64,000 nucleotides of DNA from Ceratothoa steindachneri (GCA_963969495.1 OZ018323.1:71396920-71460919), one strand, 5' to 3'; shown: positions 25,259 through 39,954, counted from the stretch's first letter. Translations and numbers: made by a program. The notes: a model not told the origin generated them from the sequence alone.

Positions 25259-25833
25259 CTTATCCACCTTTAGGCCGGAGTAACGCTATCTTGGGGAGCA
25301 AACTGCAAACTACTCGAGCTACGCCTCTCAGGATCAAAAATCCCCAAACATATTCAACTGGAAACTGGTATTAATCTTCATTACCTTATGTAAGTAAAGA
25401 ATAATCCTGTTATGTATGGCCACGTGCATAAAAATTAGTTTATTGGATGTCTGACTAAGGACAAAGCTATTAACTTAAAAATTGTTCCCCCCGTAAAATT
25501 TTATCTCGAAGCGAGCTGCGAGAGCTCATCCAGTAATCCCATTTTCTTTTTTTTAAGTGTATTAGATCTGTATTTATTGTATGTTATTTAGAGAGATGGG
25601 TTATGTTCATTAAATTCTATTTTTCTTTAGTAAATGCACTATTTTAATTATCCCCGAACGAGTTGAAGTGGCAATATTTGATAAAGTCAAGAAAGAAACC
25701 CAGTTTATTCATTCACTAGAATAAAAATAAAGTTTAGCACTCTTAGAGCCCGATCCTCAAGCGATCACCGAGGCACGAACCTACGCCTCAATTTAAAGTT
25801 ATTTGGTTTATTAAAAATTAATAAAACAAATAA

Positions 25834-25933
<100 letters not shown>

Positions 25934-25964
25934 TATATTTGCTCGGCATTCTGCGACATATTAT

Positions 25965-25982
25965 TGGTGTCAGGTTATTGCG
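25965..25982 (+). other. Primer binding site of element B
   Basis: TGGTGTCAGGTTATTGCGG lies seven bases after the LTR end. Element C has TGGTGTCAG at the matching place, which supports both calls. Confidence 0.65.
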
Positions 25983-26289
25983 GTTAATTCAGAAGAACCC
26001 AAATTTAAGATTAGAGTAAAAAGCCCTTACCCAAAACAAATATTTGCCAACCCGTTCGAGGAAAATTTAAATAACGAGACTTCAAACAAGTCTTAAAGAT
26101 TTAGTGAAGTGTAGTTACGAAGGTAGGAATTATAACTCAACTAAGAGTGTTGTGTAGTGTGCTGTCTTGTTTTCGGATAGGAATAATCCAATCGAGAGGT
26201 TTAGAGAAAGGTAAGGTTAGGGTAATAAAAGCTAAGGGACTCCAAGTTGCATACGTAACGTTCGTTATAGTGGTGAGGTTTCGACGAAC

Positions 26290-27300
26290 ATAGCCAATAT
26301 TTCTTCGTTTGAATTATTTGTTAAACAAGGTCAAACCCTGGGACTAAAGGACAAAGAACTCCTTGCATACTTCCAAGATAAAGAAAGGACGGAAAAAGAA
26401 ATAAGGAGAGAAGAGAGAAAGTTACAAATGGAAGCTGATGAAAGAAGAGAAAAGACGAAAATGGAAGCTAATGAAAGAGAAAAGATAAGGGAACACGAGA
26501 GAGTATTGAGCAAGGACCAAGTGGAAGTACAGTCCGTGGGGTCCACGACTGGGACATCGCAGGTCCCAACTATGAAACTGCCAGCGTACAAGGACGAAGA
26601 CGACCTATACCCGTACCTCTCGCACTTCGAAATTTTTTTTTAAGTGAATCACTGGGATATCGAGACAGACGGTATCGCCAGATTGCTCCCCCTTCTCAAT
26701 ACCCGAGTAAGAGACATATTCGTGTCTCTACCATCTGATGCGACGATAGACTATTCTACCCTAAAAGCAAAACTACTGGGAGCGATTAACCTGAATCCTG
26801 AAGACTATAGGATAAAATTTAGGCAGGCTAGGATTCAGCTCGGACAAACCTACCGACAATTTGGATTAATTCTCAGGAGACACCTCCAATTTTGGTTAGA
26901 GTCAGCTCGAGTGAGAAATGATTTTGACTCACTCATCGACTTCATACTGAAGGACCAGCTATTAAGCACGCTGCCTCCAGAATTAAGGGCCTTTGTCAAG
27001 GACAGGAGAGCAGAGTCCTTCAATGAGTGTGTGTCAGAAGCCGACTTGCATTCATCAAACCATAGGTTATATCCTAGAGAGTGTAATAAAAACAAGCCCT
27101 CGTCCCCCAAGAAAGGTGGGTATCATCAGAAACCATTTTCCCCAAAGGAAGGGGATTATCCCCATAAACCCCCGCAAAATAACTCCCCTTAATTCGTCAG
27201 GAACGCCGTAAATCTTAGAAACCCCATAACCTGCTATAGTTGTGGCATCCAAGGCCACCTTAGCTACAATTGCCCCCAAAACTCGAGGCTTAAGTCACCC
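26290..27300 (+). pseudogene. gag of element B: coiled coil, SCAN-like capsid, CCHC knuckle
   Basis: No clear start codon is kept. The frame opens near FELFVKQGQTLGLKDKE and passes through a charged E/K/R coil (about 26,370-26,520). It enters the capsid with KLPAYKDEDDLYPYLSHFE, where a stop at 26641 interrupts. The capsid continues HWDIETDGIARLLPLL. Its C-terminal part has the features of a SCAN domain: FRQAR, QTYRQF, a long WL-containing helix, LIDFILKDQLLSTLPPELRA and FVKDR (about 26,815-27,015). A second stop lies at 27190. The zinc knuckle CYSCGIQGHLSYNC is at 27232-27273 in the same frame. Gag would package the RNA and form the particle. This copy is interrupted and not functional. Confidence 0.82.
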
Positions 27301-27333
27301 TCGAACCAGCAGGTACATAACCTGACGGCAACG

Positions 27334-28044
27334 TTGGAATCAGAACAACCTTCAAATCCCTCACCTCCTTTGACCACAGCGAATTCCCCTGAACAGCAGG
27401 TGAATTTTGTATACAGCAGAAATTCTCCCGAAGGATTAAAATTCAAGACTGGGGCCGTAAATGGTCGGCGAGTCTCACCCGTGTTACGTGATACGGGGTG
27501 TACCTGTATCGTTGTATCAAACCAATTGCCTGCCCCTATCACCCCCCAGCACTAGAAGTTCGTGGTAGTCCAGGATTTCCTGGGTAGACCCACTAAGTTT
27601 CCTGTCGTCCGATGCCACATACAGTCGAAATATTTTTCTGGCTGGACCGACGTAGTAGCAGCGCCTATTAAATTCTGCTCTGTATTAATAGGCCAGAGCG
27701 CGCAGCTCTCCCTAAATCTGATAGCTCAAGCAGTAGTCACCCGGATACTCGTGAATGAGAGACACACGGTTTCGACCTATTTGTTTTCGTCCGAGAGACA
27801 TGTGGACGAAGGGATATGTTCACGAGTCGTCAAGACTGCGACGGATGTAGTGCCGTCCCTCCCACTCCCGGAGTGGAAGGTAGCAAGGAAGGGGAATGAA
27901 GAAGAAAAAAAAAGAATAAATATAAGAAGAGTAATACATACGCCTAATAAGCAAGCTATAGCCAAGCAAGTTCCTCCTGATCACAGGGCAATCAAAGAAA
28001 CTTTTCAAGAAAAAGTTTTAACTGAGAAATCTTCGCAAGATTAA
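27334..28044 (+). pseudogene. Aspartic protease region of element B
   Basis: In the same frame as gag. The catalytic DTG is intact at 27490-27498 (context LRDTGCTCIVVSN). An in-frame stop follows at 27553. The downstream half reads FPVVRCHIQSKYFSGWTDVV and FCSVLIGQ, which aligns with FPVVRCYLECVYFTGWDEVI and FCGVLIGQ in element C. Retropepsins cut Gag-Pol into mature proteins. The region after about 27,880 is lysine/glutamate-rich and looks like a linker. Stop at 28042. Confidence 0.75.
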
Positions 28045-28107
28045 AATAAATGTGCAGAATCGCTGCCGGATCAGAACCCTCAAAATAAAAATTCTCAGGA
28101 GACAAAG

Positions 28108-28665
28108 ATGGTGACCGAAAACTCAAGGTCAAATGCAGTGATTGAAACGGGAGTACCAAGCTACTTTCAAGAAAATGACGGTTCTAAAGAGAGTTTAATG
28201 AAAGAAGAAATGAACGAAGAATTTCGGGAAGATCAATCTCCTCTCCCTGATGAAGATCAACTCTATTCCCGAGAAGAAAAGTCAATAGTAAATAGGAAAA
28301 TAAAGATTAAAAGAGAAGGAGAAGCAAGAAGATGTGTAGGTGGTTGGAAGGAGTCATCCTCCTATCCTGACCACGTGTACGTGACTACCACTACACAGGA
28401 AGGACTCTTACATGCACGTAGCGCCGTCTCAAAGCGTCCCTGCGAACGCGTTCGTACGAGGGGAACGTCTAAATACTAAATGCCGATGAGGCCATCTCTG
28501 AGCTAGGAGTCAAAATTGGGAAAAACGGTTTATCCACAAGAGAGTATCGGGTAGACGCCATAATAAAGATGCCGTAACCCCGAACCAAAAAACAAGTTCG
28601 TTCGTTCATAGGAACCGCCCCATGCTACCGCAAATTCATTCGACACATGTTATGCCAGTCGTAAA
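28108..28665 (+). pseudogene. Pol linker and RT palm/thumb remnant of element B
   Basis: A charged linker (E/K rich) leads straight into an RT palm relic in which the catalytic Y-x-D-D box appears as YPDH (28363-28374), followed by TQEGLLHARSAV, the usual helix after that box. After a stop and frameshift the thumb reads LGVKIGKNGLSTREYRVDAI and then RTKKQVRSFIGTAPCYRKFI (28,503-28,665). RT fingers and the first half of palm have been deleted. RNase H is also lost. The second catalytic aspartate is replaced, so no activity is expected. Confidence 0.72.
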
Positions 28666-29018
28666 CTCACGATGTGAAAACAGCGTATGCGACTGGAGTA
28701 CTGAAAGCATTAGCGATAACGTAATACCAAGTTAATATAGTTTACATACAGTAATTTTTTGTGTGTGTAGATAGAATTTTATTGTTTTGTTTATTGTGTA
28801 CGTATAAGTGTATCCCTAATGTTGTAGTTTATTTTGTGTATTTCTTAGAATCGGTTACGATAAGTGTTAATTAGGCGCACGGAGGACATAATTCAATCAA
28901 TAAGAGTGATGTGAGTGGAGCGTTCCCACTATCGGTCGAGTAGCTTTTTGTACAGATGTTTTAGTAGGGCTTTTTGCGTAGAGCACAGGCGATTCCCCTC
29001 CACCCCAAGATCATCTTA
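28666..29018. other. 3' interior of element B, non-coding
   Basis: AT-rich; expected RNase H location but nothing recognisable remains. Confidence 0.5.
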
Positions 29019-29030
29019 AGGGTGGAGGAA
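29019..29030 (+). other. Polypurine tract of element B
   Basis: AGGGTGGAGGAA directly abuts the TGTAGAGG start of the 3' LTR. Confidence 0.75.
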
Positions 29031-30972
<1,942 letters not shown>

Positions 30973-31041
30973 TATTTTTAAAGGCCTAAGAAAATGAAAA
31001 TTGGTGACATCTCTAAAAAATCACGCATCTTGCGATTTTCA

Positions 31042-31104
<63 letters not shown>

Positions 31105-31519
31105 CTGCTGTTCTCTTTCTTAACAGGAAGAGCTTAGTTATACAGGCACCCCTGCGGGGTGTGGCCTACGGCCTTATTTGCTAATCTTAACCGCCTTTTT
31201 TAATTCCATTTATAGACTTTATTTTAACACCCTGAACATTCTTTTCTTCTACATCTTCATCTTCATCTTCTTCACCTTCTTCTTTTTCTTCTTCTTCTTT
31301 ATCTTCCTCATCTTCTTCTTCTTCATCTGACTGAAAAGACGTGTTATCTCTGTGCTCCTGCTCAATTCATCTGTGCCTTAAAATTCGTTTTCTGAGTAAC
31401 TTAATAATTCTACATACTTCCTGCGCTCATATAATACTAGTCGCTGTATTAAAAAGATTGGCCGTCTTATTCGCTGTGAAAATTTTATTTTATCGTCATC
31501 CGTATTCTAGAAATCGACA
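30973..31519. other. Region between element B and LINE ORF1
   Basis: Holds a second (AT)n tract (about 31,044-31,100), a short GC hairpin (CACCCCTGCGGGGTG), and a CTTCTT/CATCTT pyrimidine tract at 31,245-31,330. The last two may be LINE 5' UTR. Confidence 0.5.
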
Positions 31520-31735
31520 ATGCCCGTGATCAAGTTTGAATGTTCGAGTTGTGGGGCTTCCTTTAATAAGGAAATTTACGTTCCTTCTAACATCGAACAA
31601 ACTAGAATTTGCCGTTTCTGTATTTTAAACGATGCATTGGAGCGTAAGTTTGCTAACGCTATTAGCGAAATTAAATTAGAACTGAATTCCGTCATGAGGA
31701 ATGTTATCTCGACCAACCGTAAAGTCGACGATTAA
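31520..31735 (+). pseudogene. LINE ORF1, N-terminal zinc ribbon
   Basis: 71 codons from ATG. Begins MPVIKFECSSCGASF and has a second pair in CRFC, giving a C-x2-C...C-x2-C zinc ribbon, followed by a helical stretch rich in E, L and N suited to a coiled coil. Probable nucleic-acid-binding or oligomerising start of ORF1. It stops at 31733 just before the esterase part. Confidence 0.65.
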
Positions 31736-31825
31736 ATTCGAGTCTAAATTCTAACCTTCATGATATGCGTGGGAGGAAAAATAGAAATCGTGACACCCGG
31801 CCTACTCGTATGAATCATCAGGCGA

Positions 31826-32505
31826 TTGTTGACCCGCAACAAGAGGATTTTAAACTCGTTTGGACCCCAGGATTCTCAATATAGACCCCAAGATTTGCCA
31901 TTTAGGACCGTTAGAAATGGGGCTAGACCATCGAGAGAACAGCATTTCAGATTACCATTTTCGAACCCCTTCGCACTACTAACTCCTATCGAGTGGGAAG
32001 AAGAAACGGTATTAATTGGGGATTCTTTAATTACAAACCAAGATCCGGAATTCACAGCGCGTAACATGTCAAAACGAAAACGATTTTGCTTTCCTGGTGG
32101 GCGCATAGGGGAAAATGATGTGCACAGATACGACAGCACCCCAGAGGGAATAGTAAACCACGCTAAGACACTGATTCATACTGCGAAAGTTAAAGCAGAT
32201 AACGTAGAAATAATTGGTATTTTACCCTGACTAAAATCCACGTTGCGTCTGCAGCCCCGAGCTATATATACAAACAAGTGCCTTAGCGCTTGTGTCGCGA
32301 CACTGGAGTTAGCTTCTTTAACGTTTGGGATACATTCCAAGACCAACCTTCACTTTATCAAACGGACGGAATCCATTTAACCGATGTGGGGAACAGTCGG
32401 CTGGGTAGGATTTTAGACCAGTCAGTACGTAGCATGTTAAGTAGGAGAGTTGCGGGGCCATGTAATGCCCATGCGCGGACCGGTCCTCGCTTGAAGGGGC
32501 AATGA
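31826..32505 (+). pseudogene. LINE ORF1, SGNH-type esterase domain
   Basis: Contains LIGDSLI, the nucleophile block of SGNH hydrolases, then FPGGRI (second block), and, after a stop at 32228 and a frameshift, DGIHLTDVGNSRLG, which supplies the catalytic D-x-x-H. Such esterase domains are characteristic of ORF1 in CR1/L2-type LINEs. Catalytic residues S, D and H are all visible. The chain is split, so the copy is inactive. Confidence 0.78.
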
Positions 32506-32569
32506 ATATTGGGGAGCAGGGAAACGAAACCGATTCGCGTGTGATAGAAGAGTACACTTAAAGCGCAAA

Positions 32570-33503
32570 TTGAAATGTATATATTCAAATGTTCGTAGCT
32601 TAAAAAATAAACTTGCCGAAATAAAAGCCGTAATTCTAGAGGGAGACTACGATCTCGTATTCTTAAGTGAGACTTGGATAGATACATATTCGGGGATCAG
32701 TGTTTGCGAATTTGATATACCAGGTTATAAAATTCATTACACAAATAGACAAACTGGTAGAGGAGAGGGCGTATTAGTGTATATAAAAGATGACTTAAAC
32801 GCTATACATAACGATCGACTCGTCTACGGCAGATATGAGAAGTGAGGCCTTATTAATCCAATTATGTTGTAATGCAAAAAATAAAATTAATTTAGCCCTC
32901 ATATATCATCCTCCATCTCAAATAGAAAGAGAAGATGCTGCACTCTTTGATATGCTTTCATCTTGGGTTAGAAAAGGGACCACATTAGTCTGCGGCGATT
33001 TTAACCATCCCAACGTTAATTATAGTAACCTAACGTCAGATAAAGCTGGGGAGAGACTACTAAACTTTATTTTGGAGAATTTTCTCGTTCAAAAAGTGGA
33101 GGAACCAAATCGTGAAAATAATATCCTCAATTTAATCATGGCGACTTACGAGTCATTGGTAGAAAATGTTTGTGTAGGAGAGCATTTAGCCTCGAGTGAC
33201 CATAATGTGATTAGATTCGTGGTAAACACGTGTGTAGAAGTAAAAACGAGTACTCAGCTCATCCCACGTTTTGGTAGCTGTAATTTTGATACTTTTCGTG
33301 AAAGGATTAAGGATGTAGACTGGGAAATGCGCTTCGAGAATAGGTCAGTAGGAGAAATCTACACTGAGCTTCGGCGTACACTCCTTAGTGTAAATTTCGA
33401 CTTAGTAAAGTATGTGTGCCGTAAAAGCAGGAAGTCGATGAGAGCGCCGTGGGTTATCCCACTAATATTAAGCTTAATTAAGGACCGAAATAGAAAATTT
33501 TAA
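32570..33503 (+). pseudogene. LINE ORF2, AP endonuclease domain
   Basis: First half (32570-32845) has YSNVRSLKNKL and LSETWID (catalytic N and E blocks). One frameshift near 32,840 leads to LALIYHPPS, VCGDFNHPNVNY, and SSDHNVI, the terminal D-H block. The motif usually reading LDLxxT is NLIMAT here. The endonuclease nicks target DNA to prime reverse transcription. Stop at 33501. Confidence 0.85.
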
Positions 33504-35296
33504 ATACATAAGAACAATGAGTCATTTATAAATCGGCAAAATTACATAGATTCTCGAAAAGAAGTTAAACGGGTGGTTAGAGATGGGAAGTGGAAATAGG
33601 AAATAAACCTCGCGAAGAATTCGAAGAAGGAACCGAAACGGTTTTACGGCTATGTAAACAGTAGGAAACCCTTAAAAGGTTCGATAGGGCCGATTAAAGA
33701 AAAGATGGTCGTTTGACGGAATTTTAAATGAACAATTCACAAGCGTCTTTACTGTTGAAGATTCGTCCGAATTAGGATCGTTAGTTGAAGAAGTACATAA
33801 TAGTGATATTTGCATATCCGATATAACAGTTAATGAAGAGGAAATTCTTAAATATATTAACCTGATGAAAAAGTCGAAATCATCCGGGCCCGATGGCGTT
33901 TACCTAACTCATTTAAAGGAACTTAAGAATGAGCTTGCAAAGCCGTTGAGTGCAATTTTCAATCGCTCATTAGAAGTTGGCGTAGTCTCTTTAAACTTCA
34001 AGCGTGCAAACGTTACACCAATATTTAAGAATGGGAATAGATACGAAGCAACGAATTTTCGTCCTACTAGTCTAACTTCGGTAGTTGGAAAGCTTTTAGA
34101 ATCGGTAATTAGAGATAAGATAGTGAGCCACCTCGAGCTAAATAATCTGATTAAAGATTCCCAACATGGGTTTAGGCGGGCGAGATCGTGCTTGACAAAT
34201 TTGCTCGAATTCTTCCATAAAATGACTTGCGTTTACGACGAAAGCAAAGCTGTAGATGTAATCTATCTAGACTTTAAAAGGGCGTTTGACACCGTTTCGC
34301 ACGAGATTATTAATGAAAGTTAAAGCAATCGGTGTGAAGGGTAAGATATTAAATTGGATTAAAAATTGGCTGAGGGATCGTTCGCAGCGAGTAGTTATAA
34401 ATGGTGAATGTTCTGATTGGGTCAATGTCAGCAGCGGAGTGCCACAAGGCTCGGTTCTTGGCCCATTATTGTTTCTAATATATATAAACGATTTGGATAA
34501 TGGCGTATTTAGTACGATTTCCAAACTTGCTGACGACATAAAGCTGGGCAACCGTGCCTATGTAAGATCGGATGTAGAAAAATTACAAAAGGACCTAAAC
34601 TTGATCGTCAGATGGGCGGATAAGTGGCAAATGCAGTTTAATTTGAGGATAGAGTATACCATGAAAGGCAAGGTCCTCGACGTGGTTAAATTGGAAAAAG
34701 ACCTGGGAGTTTTAGTCTCGGATGACTTCAAAGTCAGGAAACAATGCGCGGGTGCATGTAAAAAAGCAAATCGTGTGCTGGGTTATATCGCGCGTAATTT
34801 CACGTTCAAATCCAGAGATATAATTTCACCGTTATATAAATCACTTGTGCGTCCACTGCTCGAATATGCGGTTCAATTTTGGTATCCATACTTAAACAAA
34901 GATATCGCGCAATTAGAAAGAGTGCAGCGTAGGGCTACAAAATTAATTCCCGAGCTGAGAAACAGGCCGTACGAGGAAAGACTCAGGGCATTAGATCTGC
35001 CATCTCTCGAAGGCAGAAGATTACGTGGCCAGCTAATAGAAGTATTTAAAATATTGAAAGGATTTTCAAACGTTGATTATAGGAATTTGTTCGAATTAGA
35101 TCATAGGGAAAACACTCGGCAACACGGATTAAAATTAGTAAACAAGCGATTTAACACTAGTATAGCCCAAAACTATTTCAAGTTTAAAATTACTCAAATT
35201 TGGAATAGGCTACCCACCCACGTAGTAGATAGTACGTCGGTAAATATGTTTAAAAACCGTCTCGACGCGCACTTAAATAGTATAAATATAACGTAG
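33504..35296 (+). pseudogene. LINE ORF2, reverse transcriptase and C-terminus
   Basis: The linker (FYGYVNSRK) is broken by stops. From 33,865 come KSSGPDGV, FRPTSLTSVVGKLLE, HGFRRARSC and VIYLDFKRAFDTVSH (motif A). A frameshift near 34,300 precedes GVPQGSVLGPLLFLIYINDL and the catalytic LADDIKLGN near 34,525. The C-terminal half (34,800-35,296) has LVRPLLEYA, LERVQRRATKLI and RLRALDLPSLEGRR, as in CR1-type elements. The 336-codon open end (34286-35296) is the longest open frame in the window. One frameshift separates the two RT halves. Confidence 0.88.
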
Positions 35297-36000
35297 TCTG
35301 AGCACAGTAAATAAAAACGTCTTTGCAAAAGGAGTTTGGAGCGGAGGAACAACGAGAGTAAAAATGATGACTAAAAATGATGCCAGCGATTTCTCTTGCA
35401 TGTGTAGTTTAGATATCCATTTTCTTTTCCGCCTATCCTATAAATAGTCTTACTATCCTAAAATTAGATTTTCACCACTAGCAGTCGAGGGCTGCGGAAG
35501 TTGAGAAGAAAAACTTTCTATCGCCCCCCTACCCCTAGGTTGAAGTAGTTAATATGCATGACAATGTACACATGCAGATAAGTGTGTACAGTAGATTATA
35601 TATTTCAAAAAAATAATAATAAAAATAATACAAAATAATAAAAAAATAAAAAATAAATATACAGCATGTTAGAGATACACTCGTAGATAAGTGTGTATCG
35701 TAGTTATGGATGTAGTGTAGCGGAGTAGCCTCGAGCGGACCTTAGGGTCTTTGCTGGTCCTAGATTCTGTAGTCCTGTAGTTCTTCTTCTTCTTCTTCTT
35801 CTTCTTCTTATAAATGAATTATTAGAAATATACTAGGTTACAACCGAACTAAATGAAAAAAATCGTATTCAAACCTTACTATTACAGAACCGAAGACGCT
35901 TCGGGAGGAAATCTAACGTGGAAGTGATATAAAATAGGAACAAAATTGACAATGGGAAATTTCCTAACAAATTAACATGCTTGTTAATTGTGTGACTTTA
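35297..36000. other. LINE 3' region with (TTC)n tract
   Basis: AT-rich, with AATAATAAAAATAATA runs and a perfect CTT repeat at about 35,782-35,810. The word AGATAAGTGTGTA occurs twice (about 35,577 and 35,685). Confidence 0.5.
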
Positions 36001-39000
36001 TTTAATGGAACATATAAGGAGTTATGATTTAAAGAGGGTAAACGTTTTTTAATGTAAGCGACTCTATCAGTTAAAAGGTCAGTGATGTTGATTACCTAAT
36101 CAAGTATCCTGAAGTTCGCGATTGTAGCCCTAGAGCCACATTGCGAGACGTGGTTCGAGTTGGTGATAAATCAGGTTAACCAAGGTGAAGACCAGTTTTC
36201 TCAAATCTACCTATATCCTGCTTGAAACGAGAGTAAATGGTGCGCCTTGTTGACTCCACATATGATACAGTGCTACTGCACGTACAACCAAAACGAATAT
36301 CACTTTTGATCTCATACTGATGAGTGGTTGATATTTTCAACCTAAAAAGTGACTTTTGTCTTTATTTGTTAATGAAAACTACACAGAGCAATTATTAAGG
36401 ATAGGGGAGGCCAAGTTTTTACAATTTGTGTTTAAATTTGGGGATTGGGACCGAAAATATGAAAATGGAAAGAAGACATTTAATTTATCATCGGTTTGTA
36501 ATTTAGATAGACGCGAGTATTTTTTAAAAGAAACAAGCTAATTTGTTTCTACTAAAGCGATTTGAGGTAAACACTGGTGGCAAAGTATTTTTTTAAGAAT
36601 TTGAAATCCAAATGAAGAGCTGCAAAACTTGAACAGAAGTTATATGCTCTACAATATGACATAGGATATGCATGGCATTAATTTTAATTTTAAGCTCACA
36701 ATAGCTAAAATACTTAATTCATTGTTCGAGAAAATGGATTTTCGTAAACATTTGACAGGCAATGACTATCTTCTCTTATAATTTTCACGCCAAGAAAGGA
36801 TATCTATTATTTAAAATATGTTTAAATTATTTGTAAATATATAAAATTTTGAGATAATTTACCTTTGTCTATTGCTACAAGATATCTCATTTGAACGTTC
36901 GGGTTATTTAACTTTTCATTTAATTTTCCATACCATAACTTTAACATTTTCTTTAAAAAAATTTAAAATTTTTGGCCAAGATGCCTTTGTAATGTTTCGC
37001 CTCTGTGAAAAATAATAATACTAATGATACTAATAATTGACATTTAAGGTCATAAAATTTCTTCTGGTGATACAATAATGATCCCCATCATAAACAAACA
37101 TATCCATGGACAAGGATTCTTTTATGGAACATCTGGCGACTGCCTACAAGGAAAAAAATCGCTGTACTTTCAAAGACAAAGAAGAGATACAGGAGCCGCC
37201 CTCCCTCTCTTGCCAATACTTCTATCTAAAGCAAATAAATTTATACTTTAATTTTGGACGAAGAAGCGGAAAACGCTTTCGTTAAAATCCAAAGGAATGT
37301 AGCAGAAGCTTTATATTTGGCGTGCCCTAGAAGGGCCTCTCCCCGCATCAACATAGACATTCAAACGTAAGTGAAGGAGTCGTTCTAGAGAATTGCACCA
37401 CGGGTATGAGAAATACTGGCTTATTTTAGCCATCCTTTTTATGGTACCAACTTAACTATTCCACATTTAATAACTTTTTAAGTATAATAAGTATAAATTT
37501 ATCTATAAAATATTTAAAATACATATTAGAGAGCAATAAATTTTACGTGTGCACAGATTGTTACGCCATTTTTAGACCGTTCCTCTCTCATTTCACTAAA
37601 CACTCCATTTGAGAAGCTCGAGTCTTCAAGTTTATTAGTTAGTCACTAACGATATCTGACGCATTCCTGGAAGGCAGAATCATAGCGACGCTCACATGAG
37701 CACCACATGACACATGTGACGCGAAGCCTTCATCAAATGAGCTCATTTCATCCTTCTCTATAGAGGGTAATCCTCTAAACGCATCCGCTAAACCAATTTC
37801 TCCAGTAATTCCATCATGAGCAGCTACGAATTATGAAGCTCTCGTTGCGCTCAATCTTCAGATGAGAAATTAATTTCATTACAATCCGATCCTTCAACTT
37901 TCCTGAAACTACATAAAATTAGTCTACCTTCTTCTCGCCTGTCCATCATTTGTAATTTATCCTAAGGCTTGCACAGACCAAATCTTACTCCTAGGCTTCG
38001 TAGGCTTGTATTTGATCAGTTGCACAATGCGGGCCATCTAGGAGATCGATCAACCTTGAAGTTGAATTTAGATCGATTCCTCCGGAAAATTATATGCAGA
38101 CAACTATCATATTTGGAATTGAGCTATGCTGCATATCGTTATATTCACAAGTCTATTGTCATTTACTCTTTTGATCTTTATTGGCTTATGTTATTCCCTT
38201 CTTAACACATTTATTTGTCCAGTTATTTTTCGAAGCAACGCCGAGCCTCATCGGGGAGACCAGGTGCTTGGGCGTGGCCACATACCAGACCTCAGACACA
38301 TCATAACGGAAGCTTACCACGTATTCGTTCTGCATGAAAAATTGTACAAGAGCATCCATAAATTTGGACGTTTCACGGGTTAAAGGAATATTCTATGGTT
38401 TCAAATAATCAAAATATGGCTTAAGAATAATATGCAGTAAGTGTAATTCCTTATCATCTAGACATTTTTGAACGCGCCTAAGAAATTCTCTCGATATTTT
38501 GGAGCAATTCTCTTGGAATCTAGGCCATGACGTTACGAATTCTTCTTCTCTTTAGCTTTTGTGCTACTTATGTAGCCGCATCTTGTACGCTTAACTTTTA
38601 AGGTAGGCTCACAGAAGGAAATCGGTAGCCGTAATTTTCGGGGAACAAGCAGGTAATTTATAAGAAATGAGACGTCCAAAAACATGTCATAGAAAACTTA
38701 TTCTTTCTAGTGGTGTGTCCTACCATCGTGTTGGCCCTTAAGTGCATGGTATTTTTAGAGCCCTTCAAGTTATGAGAGCAGATTGACAATTAAATAAAGG
38801 TGGAGCTCTTCATTATCAGTTAGCGAAACACTTTCGTACACTTTAAGAACACAGGTCATATTATCATAATTGATGAAGATACTCATCAAACCGTTATCTT
38901 CCTAGAATAAAGGGGTAGCTCTTGATTTTTTTTGTGGCTGTTCACTTGCCCTATAACAGCTTGTTCCAATTCAAATATACTTTGGTAAAACTCAAAAAGT

Positions 39001-39840
39001 ACATTTTTATCACATTCACTTAATTGTGAGCAGTTCAATATTTTTTAAAATAGTAGGTACTGAAAAATTGAAATGAGGCGACCTTTACCAGGACACAATA
39101 TCTTTTACTATGATTCAGTAATTTATAAACGAGTGCAACATTCTGTTGTGTACTTGCAAAGCGTGTAAGTAGGATCTGAAACTTTCTTGTTTTTAACTAA
39201 ACCACTAGATCGGAGTTCGGTAAGCCATTGTGTTATAGCAGAGTAGCAGCCTAAATTCAAGCTTGACTGTTGTAATAGATTTAGACCATAAAAACCCACT
39301 AAACACGAAAAACGGTGATCCACAATGCAGCGACAAAATCAAATGAGCATCAAATGTAGCAGACCTAGTTGTCGCAAGATTTTTGAAGAAATAAAAACTT
39401 ATAATATTCCCTAAAATTTGAAGTGACTTCCAGGAAAAAATGCTTATTTTCTCTATAGATCTTTTGTAATCTCACAAATGATGTATTAATGATGAAAAGT
39501 ATTTTCGTAATCCTTGGAAGAACCCCTCCAGTAAGAACATTTAACCACAGACTTTTTGCTAATACTAAACATCATTTTTCTAAAATTAACTGCAGCAGCT
39601 TTCTGTAACAATGACAAGGTATGACAATGACATTCACCTATAAAACAAGAAATAAATACATAGTATGCAACTATTAATAGCTAAGGAATAAGAAAAAGAC
39701 CTGTATTAGTTATCTGGCTTCAATGCATCCAATTGCATTTTTGACGGGCACGGCGAAGGTAAGACCATGACTATCAACCATAATTTGATCCTCGTAACTT
39801 TTTAAAAGTCATCAATCTCCCCTTTCACATCCGTTGGAAA
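36001..39840. other. AT-rich sequence without recognised gene
   Basis: About 3.8 kb. Short open frames (for example 37969-38205, 38126-38383) have no recognised domain. Confidence 0.45.
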
Positions 39841-39954
39841 TTAGCCAGGGAAAACCTACCCCTGCACGTTGTGGAGTTCCTCACTACCACGCTGAATCTA
39901 AATCGTCTCTTTGAAGGTCATTATAACCTAAGTAAACCCCGAGGGCTCTAAACT

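Larger units (their letters stand above)
31140..35830 (+). mobile_element. CR1/L2-like LINE, nearly full length
   Basis: A non-LTR retrotransposon with ORF1 (zinc ribbon plus SGNH esterase) and ORF2 (AP endonuclease plus RT), in canonical order on the plus strand. Frameshifts and stops split it into several open pieces, but every domain is recognisable. The 5' boundary is uncertain (a GC-rich hairpin at about 31,147-31,180 and a CTT/TTC-rich tract at 31,245-31,330 precede ORF1). The 3' end is uncertain too, perhaps near the (TTC)n tract at about 35,782-35,810. CR1/L2 assignment rests on the esterase ORF1 and RT signature, without a tree. Confidence 0.85.
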
